Shown: one piece after another, positions 25,560-33,655 of the stretch
Position numbering within the stretch: the first letter of the stretch is position 1
How the letters are laid out: each line of letters begins with the position of its first letter
Source of the DNA: an uncultured Acidobacteriota bacterium
GTDB taxonomy: Bacteria > Acidobacteriota > Terriglobia > UBA7540
Length of the DNA: 64,000 nt
NCBI GenBank assembly: GCA_937900045.1
Contig: CALCEB010000202.1
Span: forward strand, 58,468-122,467
Direction of reading: 5' to 3'
Notes under the pieces: generated by a model
What the model was told of the DNA's origin: nothing
Databases searched by the model: none
What the model saw: only the letters and a program-made list of their open reading frames with translations
Made by a program: the position numbers and the translations under genes

Positions 25560-27005
25560 ATGTCCCACGTTGCACAAGTGACCGCGAAAGCTTTTGGGTT
25601 CCTTTTGAACGGCAACTGGCTGAAGGAGGGTAAAGCAACCGAAATCCGCTCTCCTTTTGACCAGTCTGCGGTTGCCACCATCTTCCAGGCTGATCCCTCG
25701 CACGTCGAAAAGGCGATCGAGGCTTCCTCGAAAGCTTTTCAAGAAACCCGCAAGATGCCAGCCTACGAGCGTCAACGCATCCTGCGAGCGGTTTCGGAGG
25801 CCATCCATGTGTCCCGCGAGGACCTTGCTCGCACTGTTGCGCTCGAAGCGGGCAAGCCCATTAAAACTGCCCGCGTGGAAATTGACCGGGCCACCTTCAC
25901 CTTTTCCATCGCCGCCGAAGAGAGCGCCAGGATTTACGGCGAATGGCTGCCCCTGGACCTGCAGGCTTACAGCGCCGGTCGGTGGGCCATTGTCCGCCGC
26001 TTTCCGCTGGGGCCGGTTACCGCTATCACTCCCTTCAATTTTCCAGTGAACTTGGTGGCCCACAAGCTGGCCCCGGCGATTGCCTCGGGGTGTCCGGTGA
26101 TTCTGAAGCCGGCACCGCAGACGCCCATCTCCTCGCTGAAGCTCGCGGCATTGATCCAGGAAGCGGGATTGCCTACCGGGGCGTTGAACGTTCTGCCGCT
26201 TGCCAACCAGGACGCTGAACCTTTGGTGACCGACGAACGAATCAAAATGCTCACTTTCACCGGAAGTCCGCAGGTGGGGTGGGAACTGAAAAAGAAAGCC
26301 GGGAAGAAGCGCGTCACGCTGGAACTGGGCGGCAATGCGGGCGCCATTATCCACCATGACGCCCCACTTGAATATGCCGCCGACCGTTGCGTGGCGGGAG
26401 GCTTTTCTTATGCCGGTCAGAGCTGCAATTCCGTCCAGCGCATTCTGGTGCATGAAAGTGTCCATGAAAAGTTCCTGAGCCTGTTCATCCCCCGCGTACA
26501 GAGGCTGAAAACCGGAGACCCACTAGACGAATCGACCGACGTTGGCCCCTTGATCCGTGAAAGTGATGCCCAACGGGCTATGGAATGGATCGACGAAGCG
26601 GTGGCCGGAGGCGCCAAATTACTGTGCGGTGGGAAACGTCAGGGGCCGCTGATGGAGCCGGCCGTGCTCACCGGTACTCGCCCGGAGATGCGGGTCAACT
26701 GCCAGGAAATCTTCGCCCCGGCCGTCACGGTTGAGCCTTACCGCGATTTTGCGGATGCCATTCGCGCCGTGAATGACTCGCGGTTTGGACTGGAGGCCGG
26801 GCTTTTCACCCGCGACGCCAAGCTGATCTTCGACGCTTACGATAACCTGGAAGCCGGCACGATTGTTGCAGGTGACGTTCCGACTTTTCGCGTCGACCAC
26901 ATGCCCTACGGCGGCATGAAGGATTCCGGGCAGGGGCGCGAGGGCTTGCGCTATGCCATTGAAGAAATGACCGAGCGGAAATTGCTGGTGATGAACCTGC
27001 AGTGA
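25560..27005 (+). CDS. NAD(P)-dependent aldehyde dehydrogenase
   Basis: A 481-residue aldehyde dehydrogenase. The start at 25560 has GGAGG eight bases upstream; an in-frame start at 25482 lacks this. The general base Glu is in VTLELGGNAG and the catalytic Cys in SYAGQSCNSVQRI. Coenzyme-binding segments are GPVTAITPFNFPVNL and LTFTGSPQVGWELKKKAG, and late motifs EIFAPAV and PYGGMKDSGQGREG. Within the superfamily it looks closest to the lactaldehyde/glyceraldehyde-type NAD(P) enzymes, but the aldehyde cannot be named. It is divergent from the halopyrrole-type cassette and followed by a histidine kinase gene 102 bp downstream. Confidence 0.9.
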   Translation: MSHVAQVTAKAFGFLLNGNWLKEGKATEIRSPFDQSAVATIFQADPSHVEKAIEASSKAFQETRKMPAYERQRILRAVSEAIHVSREDLARTVALEAGKPIKTARVEIDRATFTFSIAAEESARIYGEWLPLDLQAYSAGRWAIVRRFPLGPVTAITPFNFPVNLVAHKLAPAIASGCPVILKPAPQTPISSLKLAALIQEAGLPTGALNVLPLANQDAEPLVTDERIKMLTFTGSPQVGWELKKKAGKKRVTLELGGNAGAIIHHDAPLEYAADRCVAGGFSYAGQSCNSVQRILVHESVHEKFLSLFIPRVQRLKTGDPLDESTDVGPLIRESDAQRAMEWIDEAVAGGAKLLCGGKRQGPLMEPAVLTGTRPEMRVNCQEIFAPAVTVEPYRDFADAIRAVNDSRFGLEAGLFTRDAKLIFDAYDNLEAGTIVAGDVPTFRVDHMPYGGMKDSGQGREGLRYAIEEMTERKLLVMNLQ

Positions 27006-27107
27006 AAAGACCAGTGATAAGTGTTAGGTGGGAACGTGTGATGAGCGACGCAGAGCAAACGACGAGAAAACGCTCTAACTAATTGACTCGATGCACCCAG
27101 GTGCGCG

Positions 27108-28490
27108 ATGCCGATCGCGGCCATTGAAATGAGCCGTATCGCCAAGTCGCAAAGCCGGCCACCCCGGCTCAACTACGAGCAGCGTCTTTTGGGGCTGGCT
27201 TTGCTCGCCGGCTTACCCGCTGTCTTTGTGGCGCTCTTGCTGCTCTGGAAGGGCCACTACTCCTCCAATCTCCAATGGACCGTCACGGTGCTAGTCCTCA
27301 CCTGCTGGTTGGGTTTTGCCTCCGTCATGCGCAACCGCGTGGTCACACCGCTTCAGACGCTTTCCAACCTCCTGGCGGCGCTGCGCGAAGGCGATTTCTC
27401 CCTGCGGCTGCGCGTGAGCCGCGCTGATGACCCTTTAGCTGACGTCATGCGGGAGGCGAACGCCCTGGTCTCCATCATGCGGGCGCAGCGGCTGGACGCG
27501 CTGGAAGCCACCACGCTGCTGCGCAAAGTGATGGAGGAAATCGATGTGGCCATCTTCACTTTTGATGGCGAAGAGCGTCTGCGCCTGGTTAACCGCGCCG
27601 GAGAACGGCTGCTGGGCCTTCCCTCGGAAAGGACGCTGGGACTGGGGGCGGACGATCTGGGGCTTGCCGAGTTCCTGAGCGGCGAGCCGCATCGCGTGCA
27701 GCAAGGTCTACCCACGTCTTTCTCAGGTGCGTCTGCCGGAAACGTCCGCTGGGGCATCAGCCGGTCGAGTTTCCGGCAAAGCGGCTTGCCGATGCAATTG
27801 CTGGTAGTGGCGGACCTCAGCCGCGCCTTGCGCGAGGAGGAGCTTCAGGCCTGGCAGAAGCTGGTGCGGGTGCTGGGCCACGAGATCAACAATTCGCTGG
27901 CCCCCATCAAGTCCTTGGCCGGTAGCCTGGAATCTCTCATTCGCCGTGAACCCCGCCCCGCCGACTGGCAGCAGGACGCGGAGCGCAGCCTGCGCGTCAT
28001 CAGCTCCCGGGCGGAGGCCCTCAGCCGCTTCACCGGCGCTTACGCAAGTCTTGCCAAGCTGCCCCAGCCGAAGATGGGTGAGTTGGATGTGGGAAAGTGG
28101 GTGCGGCGCGTGGTGGCGCTCGAAACGCGGCTTGCGGTCGAGATCGCCCCCGGTCCGGCCATGATTCTTCGCGCTGATGGTGACCAACTGGACCAGGTAC
28201 TCATCAACTTGGTGCGAAACGCGGCGGATGCTTCGCTTGAAACCGGTGGCCGGGTGGCGGTGCGGTGGAGGAAAAACGGCGGTGTACTGGAAGTGGCCGT
28301 GGAGGATGAAGGACCTGGAATCTCCAATCCTTCCAATCTCTTCGTGCCCTTCTTCACTACTAAACCGGGTGGCACGGGCATAGGCCTGGTGCTGGGCCGC
28401 CAGATCGCGGAAGCTCATGGCGGATCATTAACACTCGAAAACCGCCCAGACTCTCATGGTAGCCGGGCGATTTTGACGCTACCTTTGTAA
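27108..28490 (+). CDS. Membrane sensor histidine kinase, NtrY-like, without a partner regulator
   Basis: A 460-residue kinase. Two membrane helices (about 28-47 and 57-75) are followed by a HAMP linker (NRVVTPLQTLSNLLAALREGDF), a PAS domain (about 140-240), the phospho-acceptor His258 (VRVLGHEINNSLAPI) and the ATPase boxes N (NLVRNAADA), G1 (VEDEGPGI), F (FVPFFTTK) and G2 (GGTGIGLVLG). The HEINNSLxPI box is typical of NtrY-type kinases that work with NtrC-like activators. The periplasmic loop between the helices is very short, so sensing is probably membrane or cytoplasmic (PAS). No response regulator is adjacent. Confidence 0.9.
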   Translation: MPIAAIEMSRIAKSQSRPPRLNYEQRLLGLALLAGLPAVFVALLLLWKGHYSSNLQWTVTVLVLTCWLGFASVMRNRVVTPLQTLSNLLAALREGDFSLRLRVSRADDPLADVMREANALVSIMRAQRLDALEATTLLRKVMEEIDVAIFTFDGEERLRLVNRAGERLLGLPSERTLGLGADDLGLAEFLSGEPHRVQQGLPTSFSGASAGNVRWGISRSSFRQSGLPMQLLVVADLSRALREEELQAWQKLVRVLGHEINNSLAPIKSLAGSLESLIRREPRPADWQQDAERSLRVISSRAEALSRFTGAYASLAKLPQPKMGELDVGKWVRRVVALETRLAVEIAPGPAMILRADGDQLDQVLINLVRNAADASLETGGRVAVRWRKNGGVLEVAVEDEGPGISNPSNLFVPFFTTKPGGTGIGLVLGRQIAEAHGGSLTLENRPDSHGSRAILTLPL

Positions 28491-28621
28491 TATCATTTGG
28501 AGCCAGTAACATGGACCCCGTTTTCGGATCACTGGCTTCTTAGGCAGGACAAATCTCCGCAAACTGGCGTCTTCGCTTCCGCCGGGAACTATACAGGGCC
28601 ATAAGTCTGCGCAGGTCATTC

Positions 28622-28727
28622 GCTGTAGCGCCGCTCGGAGCTTGCCCTGACAGGGAGCGGCGAAATACGCCGGTCGCAGACCAGCGCTAGAGTCTTTGGA
28701 GCGCCGCCGACTTACTTCGTTGTGTTT
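28622..28727. repeat. Inverted-repeat element, family B copy 2
   Basis: Shares CGGAGCTTGCCCTGACAGGG and GCGGCGAAATACGCCGGTC with 4772-4892. The right end is diverged (GCCGCCGACTTACTTCGTTG). It fills the middle of the 28491-28793 gap between two convergent genes. I see no gene in that gap. Confidence 0.75.
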
Positions 28728-28793
28728 GTGGAAGCAGGATGCGGGAAAGGGCTACAAGAGACAACCCGTGAAATGTCCTTTTGTTCCTTGAAG

Positions 28794-29441
28794 TTACCGG
28801 TCGGTAACTGATGCCAAAGGTTCGACTGCCAGATCATCCGTGCTGAGGTTCCGGCGGACCAGAGTCAGGCCGCAACCCAAAAGTAGGAGGCCTGTTCCGA
28901 ACATTGCGAGCGACCCTGGCTCGGAGACGGGACTGGCGCCAAACGTCCCCTCGAGTGTTCCCGAAGTGGGGTCGCCCGAGGCAAGAGGGCCAAATTGGAC
29001 CGATGAAAGCGAAACCGTACCGGAGTTTCCGAGGTCGAAATTCAGATTCTTGCTGCCAATGGTCAATGTGTCAGCATACATGCCGATGTCGACGGTGAAC
29101 GGCAGGTTAAAAACCTGCATTACCCCGTCCAGGGTGACCGCAAAGGTGGCTGTTCCGTTAGCCGGGCCTTCCGAATTGGCGCCGGTATAGCCTACGTTGA
29201 AGAAAACATTGCTGATAGGCAGCGTAAGAGACGAGCCTGGAGTCAGGCTGAAGCTGCCGGTTGTCCCCGTGAGTGTAAGGCCATCGTAGCCTTCAGCGCC
29301 TTGCACATTGCCAATGTTTGATTGGCTGAAGTTTCCCGTGAAGAATGTGTAATTGCCTGCCTGGGCAGCGTTTGCGCCGCATAAACCTAATACCAACAGC
29401 GGAATAGCCAGGAAAGCTACCCTTCTGATTTTCTGCTTCAT
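28794..29441 (-). CDS. PEP-CTERM sorting-signal exported protein
   Basis: A 215-residue exported protein. The ATG at 29441 has AGGAGAGG upstream and begins a signal peptide (MKQKIRRVAFLAIPLLVLGL... ending ANAAQAG); longer readings upstream are rejected. The C-terminus carries the exosortase signal: EPGSLAMFGTGLLLLGCG, a membrane helix and a basic LVRRN, followed unusually by about 20 further residues (STDDLAVEPLASVTDR). The middle is Gly/Thr/Ser-rich and probably beta-structured. Family knowledge: PEP-CTERM proteins are processed by exosortase and often surface or matrix linked. No exosortase is in the window. Divergent from the GH3 gene. Confidence 0.88.
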   Translation of the reverse strand: MKQKIRRVAFLAIPLLVLGLCGANAAQAGNYTFFTGNFSQSNIGNVQGAEGYDGLTLTGTTGSFSLTPGSSLTLPISNVFFNVGYTGANSEGPANGTATFAVTLDGVMQVFNLPFTVDIGMYADTLTIGSKNLNFDLGNSGTVSLSSVQFGPLASGDPTSGTLEGTFGASPVSEPGSLAMFGTGLLLLGCGLTLVRRNLSTDDLAVEPLASVTDR

Positions 29442-29702
29442 AATCGTTATCCTCTCCTGCCAGCCTTGACTCACCTTGCGGCTTGCGAACGTACTGGCGT
29501 CAAATATTCTTTTCTCGCCATTATCATCGGCAATCATTCCCGGCAACTTGAGGAAAATCAAACGGCAAAAGGCCAAGGTTCGGATTCCATGCACAGAAGT
29601 GTGGAAAGCGTAAGAAGAATTCATTATGATTTCCGAGCACGCCAACGATGGGCCGTCACGGTAAACTGGAAGTCTGCTGAGGGATAGATTTCGTCGGCCA
29701 TA

Positions 29703-29748
29703 GAATCAATTACTTACGGAACATCCCATCTCTGTAAGTTATTGATTC
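29703..29748. promoter_or_regulatory. 15-bp inverted repeat upstream of the GH3 gene (candidate operator)
   Basis: GAATCAATTACTTAC (29703-29717) and GTAAGTTATTGATTC (29734-29748) are complementary in 14 of 15 positions around a 16-base spacer. It lies 60 bp before the GH3 start in the 29442-29807 divergent gap and is AT-rich compared with its surroundings. It could be a regulator site or an RNA hairpin; no T run follows, so termination is unlikely. No gene was seen in the gap. Confidence 0.55.
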
Positions 29749-29807
29749 TTCGTCGAAACTTTTTCTCTCCGATAGACTCCTGGGTACCCCTGCGAGGTGG
29801 AAGCCCG

Positions 29808-32117
29808 ATGACTTTTTTGCAAGAACTCAAAAGGAAGTGGTATTTGATGGCGGTTACAATCTTGCTGGTTGCAGGTGTGCTTGTGCTGCCGGGTGTGAAA
29901 TCGATATTGCTGGCAATGCGCGGTTCAGTTGGGCGTAGCCAAGAGCAATCCGGCGCCGCGCCCGCTGGGCAAGGGGCGAAGGATCGACCCTGGCTAAACA
30001 CCTCGCTTCCCTTGAGGCAGCGCGTGGACGCGCTGGTAGCGCAAATGACTCTCGAGGAAAAAGTCTCCCAGATGGTGAATGACGCGCCGGCCATACCTCG
30101 CCTGGGAATCCCTGCTTATAATTGGTGGAACGAGTGCCTGCACGGGGTGGCGCGCGCCGGCTTGGCCACGGTGTTTCCCCAGGCGATCGGCATGGGAGCC
30201 TCGTGGGACCCGGTGCTGTTGCACGCAGAAGCCGTGGCGATTTCCGACGAAGCGCGCGCGAAGTATTCCGACGCCATCCAACACAACATCCACACCATTT
30301 ATCACGGCCTCACGTTCTGGAGTCCGAACATCAATATTTTCCGCGACCCGCGCTGGGGACGCGGGCAGGAGACTTACGGCGAAGATCCTTATCTCACTTC
30401 GCGCATGGGTGTTTCGTTCATTCGCGGGTTGCAGGGAGACGATCCTCATTATTTGAAGTTGGTTGCAACTCCCAAACACTTCGCCGTGCACAGCGGCCCG
30501 GAGCCCGCGCGGCACGGCTTTGACGCACGTATCAGTGAGCGCGACTTGCGCGGCACTTACCTGGCGGCGTTTGAGGCAGCGATTCGCGAAGCCCACGCGG
30601 ACTCCATCATGGGCGCTTACAGCGCGCTGGATGGGCAACCCTGCTGCGCTAATCCCCGGCTGTTGGGCACGATACTGAGACATGAATGGGGATTCCAGGG
30701 TTATGTGGTGTCCGACTGTGGAGCCATTGGTGATATTTTCTTGGGCCACCACTTCGCCACCAGCATGCCGCAGGCAGCAGCGGTGGCCGTCATGGCTGGG
30801 ACCGACCTCGATTGCGGCCGGGAATACTTGACACTGACCGATGCCGTGAAGCAAGGGCTGATCCAGGAGGAGGCGATTGACCAGGCCGTAAAGCGATTGT
30901 TCGAGGCGCGGTTCCGGCTGGGAATGTTTGATCCACCCTCGCAGGTTGCATATTCAAAGATTCCATATTCCGTGGTGGACAGCCCTGAGCATCGCAAACT
31001 GGCGTTGAAGACGGCGCAGGAATCCATGGTGCTCCTGAAAAACAGCGGCCATCTTTTGCCCATGAGGAAAGACCTGAAGACCATCGCCGTCATCGGGCCG
31101 AATGCCGGTAATGTGGATGTGCTGCTGGGGAATTATCACGGCACTCCTTCGAAAACTGTGACGGCGCTCGAAGGTATTCAAGCCAAGGTGGGGCCGGAAA
31201 CCCGAGTGCTCTACGCGCAAGGTTGCGACTGGGTGAAACCGGCAGATCCGGAGAAGTTCAAAGACGCCCTCAGCGAAGGACAGCAGGCGGACGTGACGAT
31301 TCTGGTGATGGGAATCAACTCGCATCTCGAAAGCGAGGAATCCCGCGTGAACCTGCCTGGATTCAAGCAAGGCGACCGGACGACACTGAACCTGCCCGAT
31401 GTTCAAAAGCAGTTGATAAAGACGGTGGTCGCGCTTGGCAAGCCGGTGGTCCTGGTATTGATGAACGGCAGCGCGCTTTCCGTCAATTGGACAAATGAAC
31501 ACATCCCGGCGATTGTTGAGGCGTGGTATCCAGGTGAAGCGGGTGGCACGGCGCTGGCTGATGTTCTATTTGGCGACTACAACCCGGCGGGCCGGTTGCC
31601 GGTAACGTTCTATAAGTCGGTAGATCAGTTGCCACCCTTCGAAGACTACGATATGGCTGGAAGAACTTACCGCTTCTTCACCGGCGAGCCGCTCTACCCG
31701 TTCGGCTACGGCCTGAGCTACACGAAATTTGCCTACAGGAACTTGAAACTTCAATCCGAAAAGATCGCTGGCGGAGAGAACTTGCAAGCGAGCGCGGAAG
31801 TGCGCAACGTGGGAAACCGGGCCGGAGACGAAGTGGTGGAGCTTTACGTGAGCCACAAGAATGCTTCACGGCAAGTTCCCATCAGGTCGCTCGAAGGGCT
31901 TGAGCGCATCCACCTGAATCCCGGCGAAGCGCAAACTGTGTCGTTCACACTCACCCCCCGAAGCCTTTCAGAGATTGATCGCCTCGGGCGACGAGTGGAG
32001 GAACCTGGGGAATTCGAAATCTCGATTGGCGGCAAGCAGCCTGGATTCCAGGGGTATCAGGACGCGGCCACCACTGGAATTGTGAGCGGGACGTTTGAAG
32101 TGACGGTGATGAAATGA
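29808..32117 (+). CDS. Glycoside hydrolase family 3 (beta-glucosidase/beta-xylosidase-like)
   Basis: A 769-residue GH3 enzyme. The start at 29808 has GAGGTGG upstream; an in-frame start at 29742 adds an unlikely leader. An N-terminal membrane anchor or signal lies at 14-30 (MAVTILLVAGVLVLPGV). The barrel domain contains NWWNECLHGVAR, PNINIFRDPRWGRGQETYGE, KHFAVHSGPE and the nucleophile Asp303 (YVVSDCGAIGD). The second alpha/beta domain (about 400-600) and a C-terminal fibronectin III-like domain (from about 680) complete the usual architecture. WWNE-LHGVAR resembles xylosidase/arabinosidase-type GH3 enzymes; activity on beta-xylosides or beta-glucosides is likely. Exported or membrane-bound. 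Confidence 0.93.
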   Translation: MTFLQELKRKWYLMAVTILLVAGVLVLPGVKSILLAMRGSVGRSQEQSGAAPAGQGAKDRPWLNTSLPLRQRVDALVAQMTLEEKVSQMVNDAPAIPRLGIPAYNWWNECLHGVARAGLATVFPQAIGMGASWDPVLLHAEAVAISDEARAKYSDAIQHNIHTIYHGLTFWSPNINIFRDPRWGRGQETYGEDPYLTSRMGVSFIRGLQGDDPHYLKLVATPKHFAVHSGPEPARHGFDARISERDLRGTYLAAFEAAIREAHADSIMGAYSALDGQPCCANPRLLGTILRHEWGFQGYVVSDCGAIGDIFLGHHFATSMPQAAAVAVMAGTDLDCGREYLTLTDAVKQGLIQEEAIDQAVKRLFEARFRLGMFDPPSQVAYSKIPYSVVDSPEHRKLALKTAQESMVLLKNSGHLLPMRKDLKTIAVIGPNAGNVDVLLGNYHGTPSKTVTALEGIQAKVGPETRVLYAQGCDWVKPADPEKFKDALSEGQQADVTILVMGINSHLESEESRVNLPGFKQGDRTTLNLPDVQKQLIKTVVALGKPVVLVLMNGSALSVNWTNEHIPAIVEAWYPGEAGGTALADVLFGDYNPAGRLPVTFYKSVDQLPPFEDYDMAGRTYRFFTGEPLYPFGYGLSYTKFAYRNLKLQSEKIAGGENLQASAEVRNVGNRAGDEVVELYVSHKNASRQVPIRSLEGLERIHLNPGEAQTVSFTLTPRSLSEIDRLGRRVEEPGEFEISIGGKQPGFQGYQDAATTGIVSGTFEVTVMK

Positions 32118-32137
32118 AAATAGGGCGCTGAAGTTGC

Positions 32138-32192
32138 TGGGATTACTCATGAAGTTTTATGCGAAGACCGCAAGGGCAAGGTTTTAACCTTT
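32138..32192. repeat. Left half of a family C element
   Basis: GGATTACTCATGAAGTTTTA then GCGAAGACCGCAAGGGCAAG resemble the left end of the copy at 25003-25217; no matching right end is found, so this copy is truncated. It begins the 32118-32608 gap. Confidence 0.6.
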
Positions 32193-32218
32193 TATATGCA
32201 CAGAATCATGTGCAGACA

Positions 32219-32394
32219 TCATGAAACGACGTGAGGGCCACCCCGCTGACCGTCGGGGTGTATTGGTTTCGCCAGGTGTGTTGGAACAAAGATTTTCCTT
32301 TACGCTTTGCCTGCTTTAACGTCATATCGAGATGGTCCGGGATAGTCAATCCGGTCGAAAGAGCCAAGTCTCGAATCTCATCGAGCCGGAATGC
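32219..32394 (-). pseudogene. Possible remnant of a small protein gene
   Basis: The minus strand reads 58 sense codons to a TGA at 32219-32221, with protein-like composition (FRLDEIRDLALSTGLTIPDH, then TLKQAKRKGKIFVPTHLAK), but a TAG at 32395-32397 closes the frame upstream and the only Met is internal. It may be the 3' part of a decayed gene. The rest of 32395-32608 shows nothing I can support. Confidence 0.25.
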
Positions 32395-32608
32395 CTACTT
32401 CCCGTATAGGCGATACAGGTAGCAACGATGAGAACTGCATTCTCCGCCGACTTTTTGTCGGGATGTTGAGTGACAAGTGGCGATCCAAGAACAGTGATTG
32501 GGGACGAGAGGAGAACCGATCACGCCAGTTTAGTGGTCAAGTCCAGCAACGCCGCCCACTGTCGCGAACTGAGAAATCCTAAGCTAGGGATATACCTGTC
32601 AACGCTCG

Positions 32609-33049
32609 TCATGCCTGGATTCGGAGCGAGCGCAGCAATTCCACATCCGTCAGAATTCGAATGCCTTGCACCGCGCTGAATCGTCGCACTTTCTCTTCGA
32701 AAAAGTCAGCATCACGGGCACAGATCACGTCTGCCCTCCCGGCGAGGGCCGTGCCAAGAACGGGTTCATCAGCTCGATCCCGGAGTACGTCTCCGGGGAC
32801 GGGTACAGGATCGACGAGAGTAGAAGCCTGGGCCAGATATTCCAAGTATTCGGCAATATCGAACGGTGTCAGCCCAGAATGCTTCAGCAGCCTCGGGTAA
32901 GCCAGAATTCGCTGAAGTTCTTGCAGCAAATATTGGGAAAGAATCAGGATGTCAGACCCCGCGATGACTTCGAGCAAAAGCCGGCGGGCCGGACCGCGAG
33001 ACAAACGGTGGGCGCGAGCCAGGATATTGGTGTCGAAAACAATTCTCAC
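32609..33049 (-). CDS. PIN-domain toxin (putative type II toxin, PIN family)
   Basis: A 146-residue PIN-domain nuclease. The first acidic residue is Asp6 in MRIVFDTNILARA, a second acidic cluster is ADEPVLGTALAGRADVI, and the late one is ARDADFFEE, giving the usual four-acid Mg site. Proteins of this subgroup (putative toxin-antitoxin system toxin component, PIN family) are predicted endoribonucleases. The start overlaps the upstream antitoxin-like gene by 4 bp (ATGA), as in toxin-antitoxin operons. The target RNA is unknown. Confidence 0.85.
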   Translation of the reverse strand: MRIVFDTNILARAHRLSRGPARRLLLEVIAGSDILILSQYLLQELQRILAYPRLLKHSGLTPFDIAEYLEYLAQASTLVDPVPVPGDVLRDRADEPVLGTALAGRADVICARDADFFEEKVRRFSAVQGIRILTDVELLRSLRIQA

Positions 33050-33333
33050 TCGCGCTCACGATATCCGGGACGGACATCCCCGAGCGCCTCGTTGATCGCG
33101 TCTTCCACTTCCTGTTCAAGTACACCATTCGTCTTTTGGTCAATCCGATTGAGGTGCTCTTGTAGGTTGCGTTCAGCCTCGGCGCGAGCCCGTCCAGTGG
33201 GCGCTTCGTGTGTCGCCAACGCCATGATGCTCACTTGCTCATCGTTTTGTAGGGAACGTCCGAGCTCGGCCTCCACGGCCGCGCGGGTCTCGGGTCTCAG
33301 TTCGCTCGCCTTATGAATCAATACGTTCGGCAT
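33046..33333 (-). CDS. Putative antitoxin partner of the PIN toxin
   Basis: A 95-residue, strongly charged and mostly helical protein (RPETRAAVEAELGRSLQNDE, then ERNLQEHLNRIDQ) directly upstream of and overlapping the PIN toxin by 4 bp. The N-terminus (MPNVLIHKASELRPE) does not show a clear ribbon-helix-helix or AbrB motif. I assign the antitoxin role by position, size and charge, as for other PIN-family pairs; no motif proves it. Its 5' end overlaps the next upstream reading frame by 23 bp. Confidence 0.7.
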   Translation of the reverse strand: MPNVLIHKASELRPETRAAVEAELGRSLQNDEQVSIMALATHEAPTGRARAEAERNLQEHLNRIDQKTNGVLEQEVEDAINEALGDVRPGYRERE

Positions 33334-33616
33334 CGACGCACTCCTTCACGAATCTGTTTTTCAAGCTTAGCATGTCTTTGCCAGGATTTCCGCTTTCGAT
33401 TCCGAACGGATCGGCGATATATATCTGACTGCCCCAGTTGGCAATGGTCCAACCAAGTTGTTCGCCCTGTTTTGGATAACAGAACGGGTAAGACACCCGC
33501 GCACAGTGTTTGACAATCCATATTCTTTGAGGCTCCCGGCTACTCGTTCCTCTACGCCCGGCCAAAGCCCACGGTGAGAAAAAGCACTCGTCGTGGCTAC
33601 CCCTCCATATCAACAC
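33311..33616 (-). CDS. Hypothetical small protein overlapping the antitoxin gene
   Basis: A 101-residue reading frame on the same strand as the toxin-antitoxin pair, ending 23 bp inside the antitoxin gene. The middle looks like real protein (IVKHCARVSYPFCYPKQGEQ, LGWTIANWGSQIYIADPFGI), with many aromatic residues and two Cys. No family was recognised. The N-terminal 25 residues may not be translated; a later start is possible. It could be the third member of the operon, a degraded gene, or a chance frame. Confidence 0.4.
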   Translation of the reverse strand: MLIWRGSHDECFFSPWALAGRRGTSSREPQRIWIVKHCARVSYPFCYPKQGEQLGWTIANWGSQIYIADPFGIESGNPGKDMLSLKNRFVKECVDAERIDS

Positions 33617-33655
33617 CCACGAATAACCTTTTCAGAAAATCAACGCTAGCAGATA

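Noticed and set aside
25437..26465. 342-residue reading frame on the minus strand
   Set aside because: It is the antisense shadow of the aldehyde dehydrogenase gene; composition rich in Gly/Arg/His and no motif.
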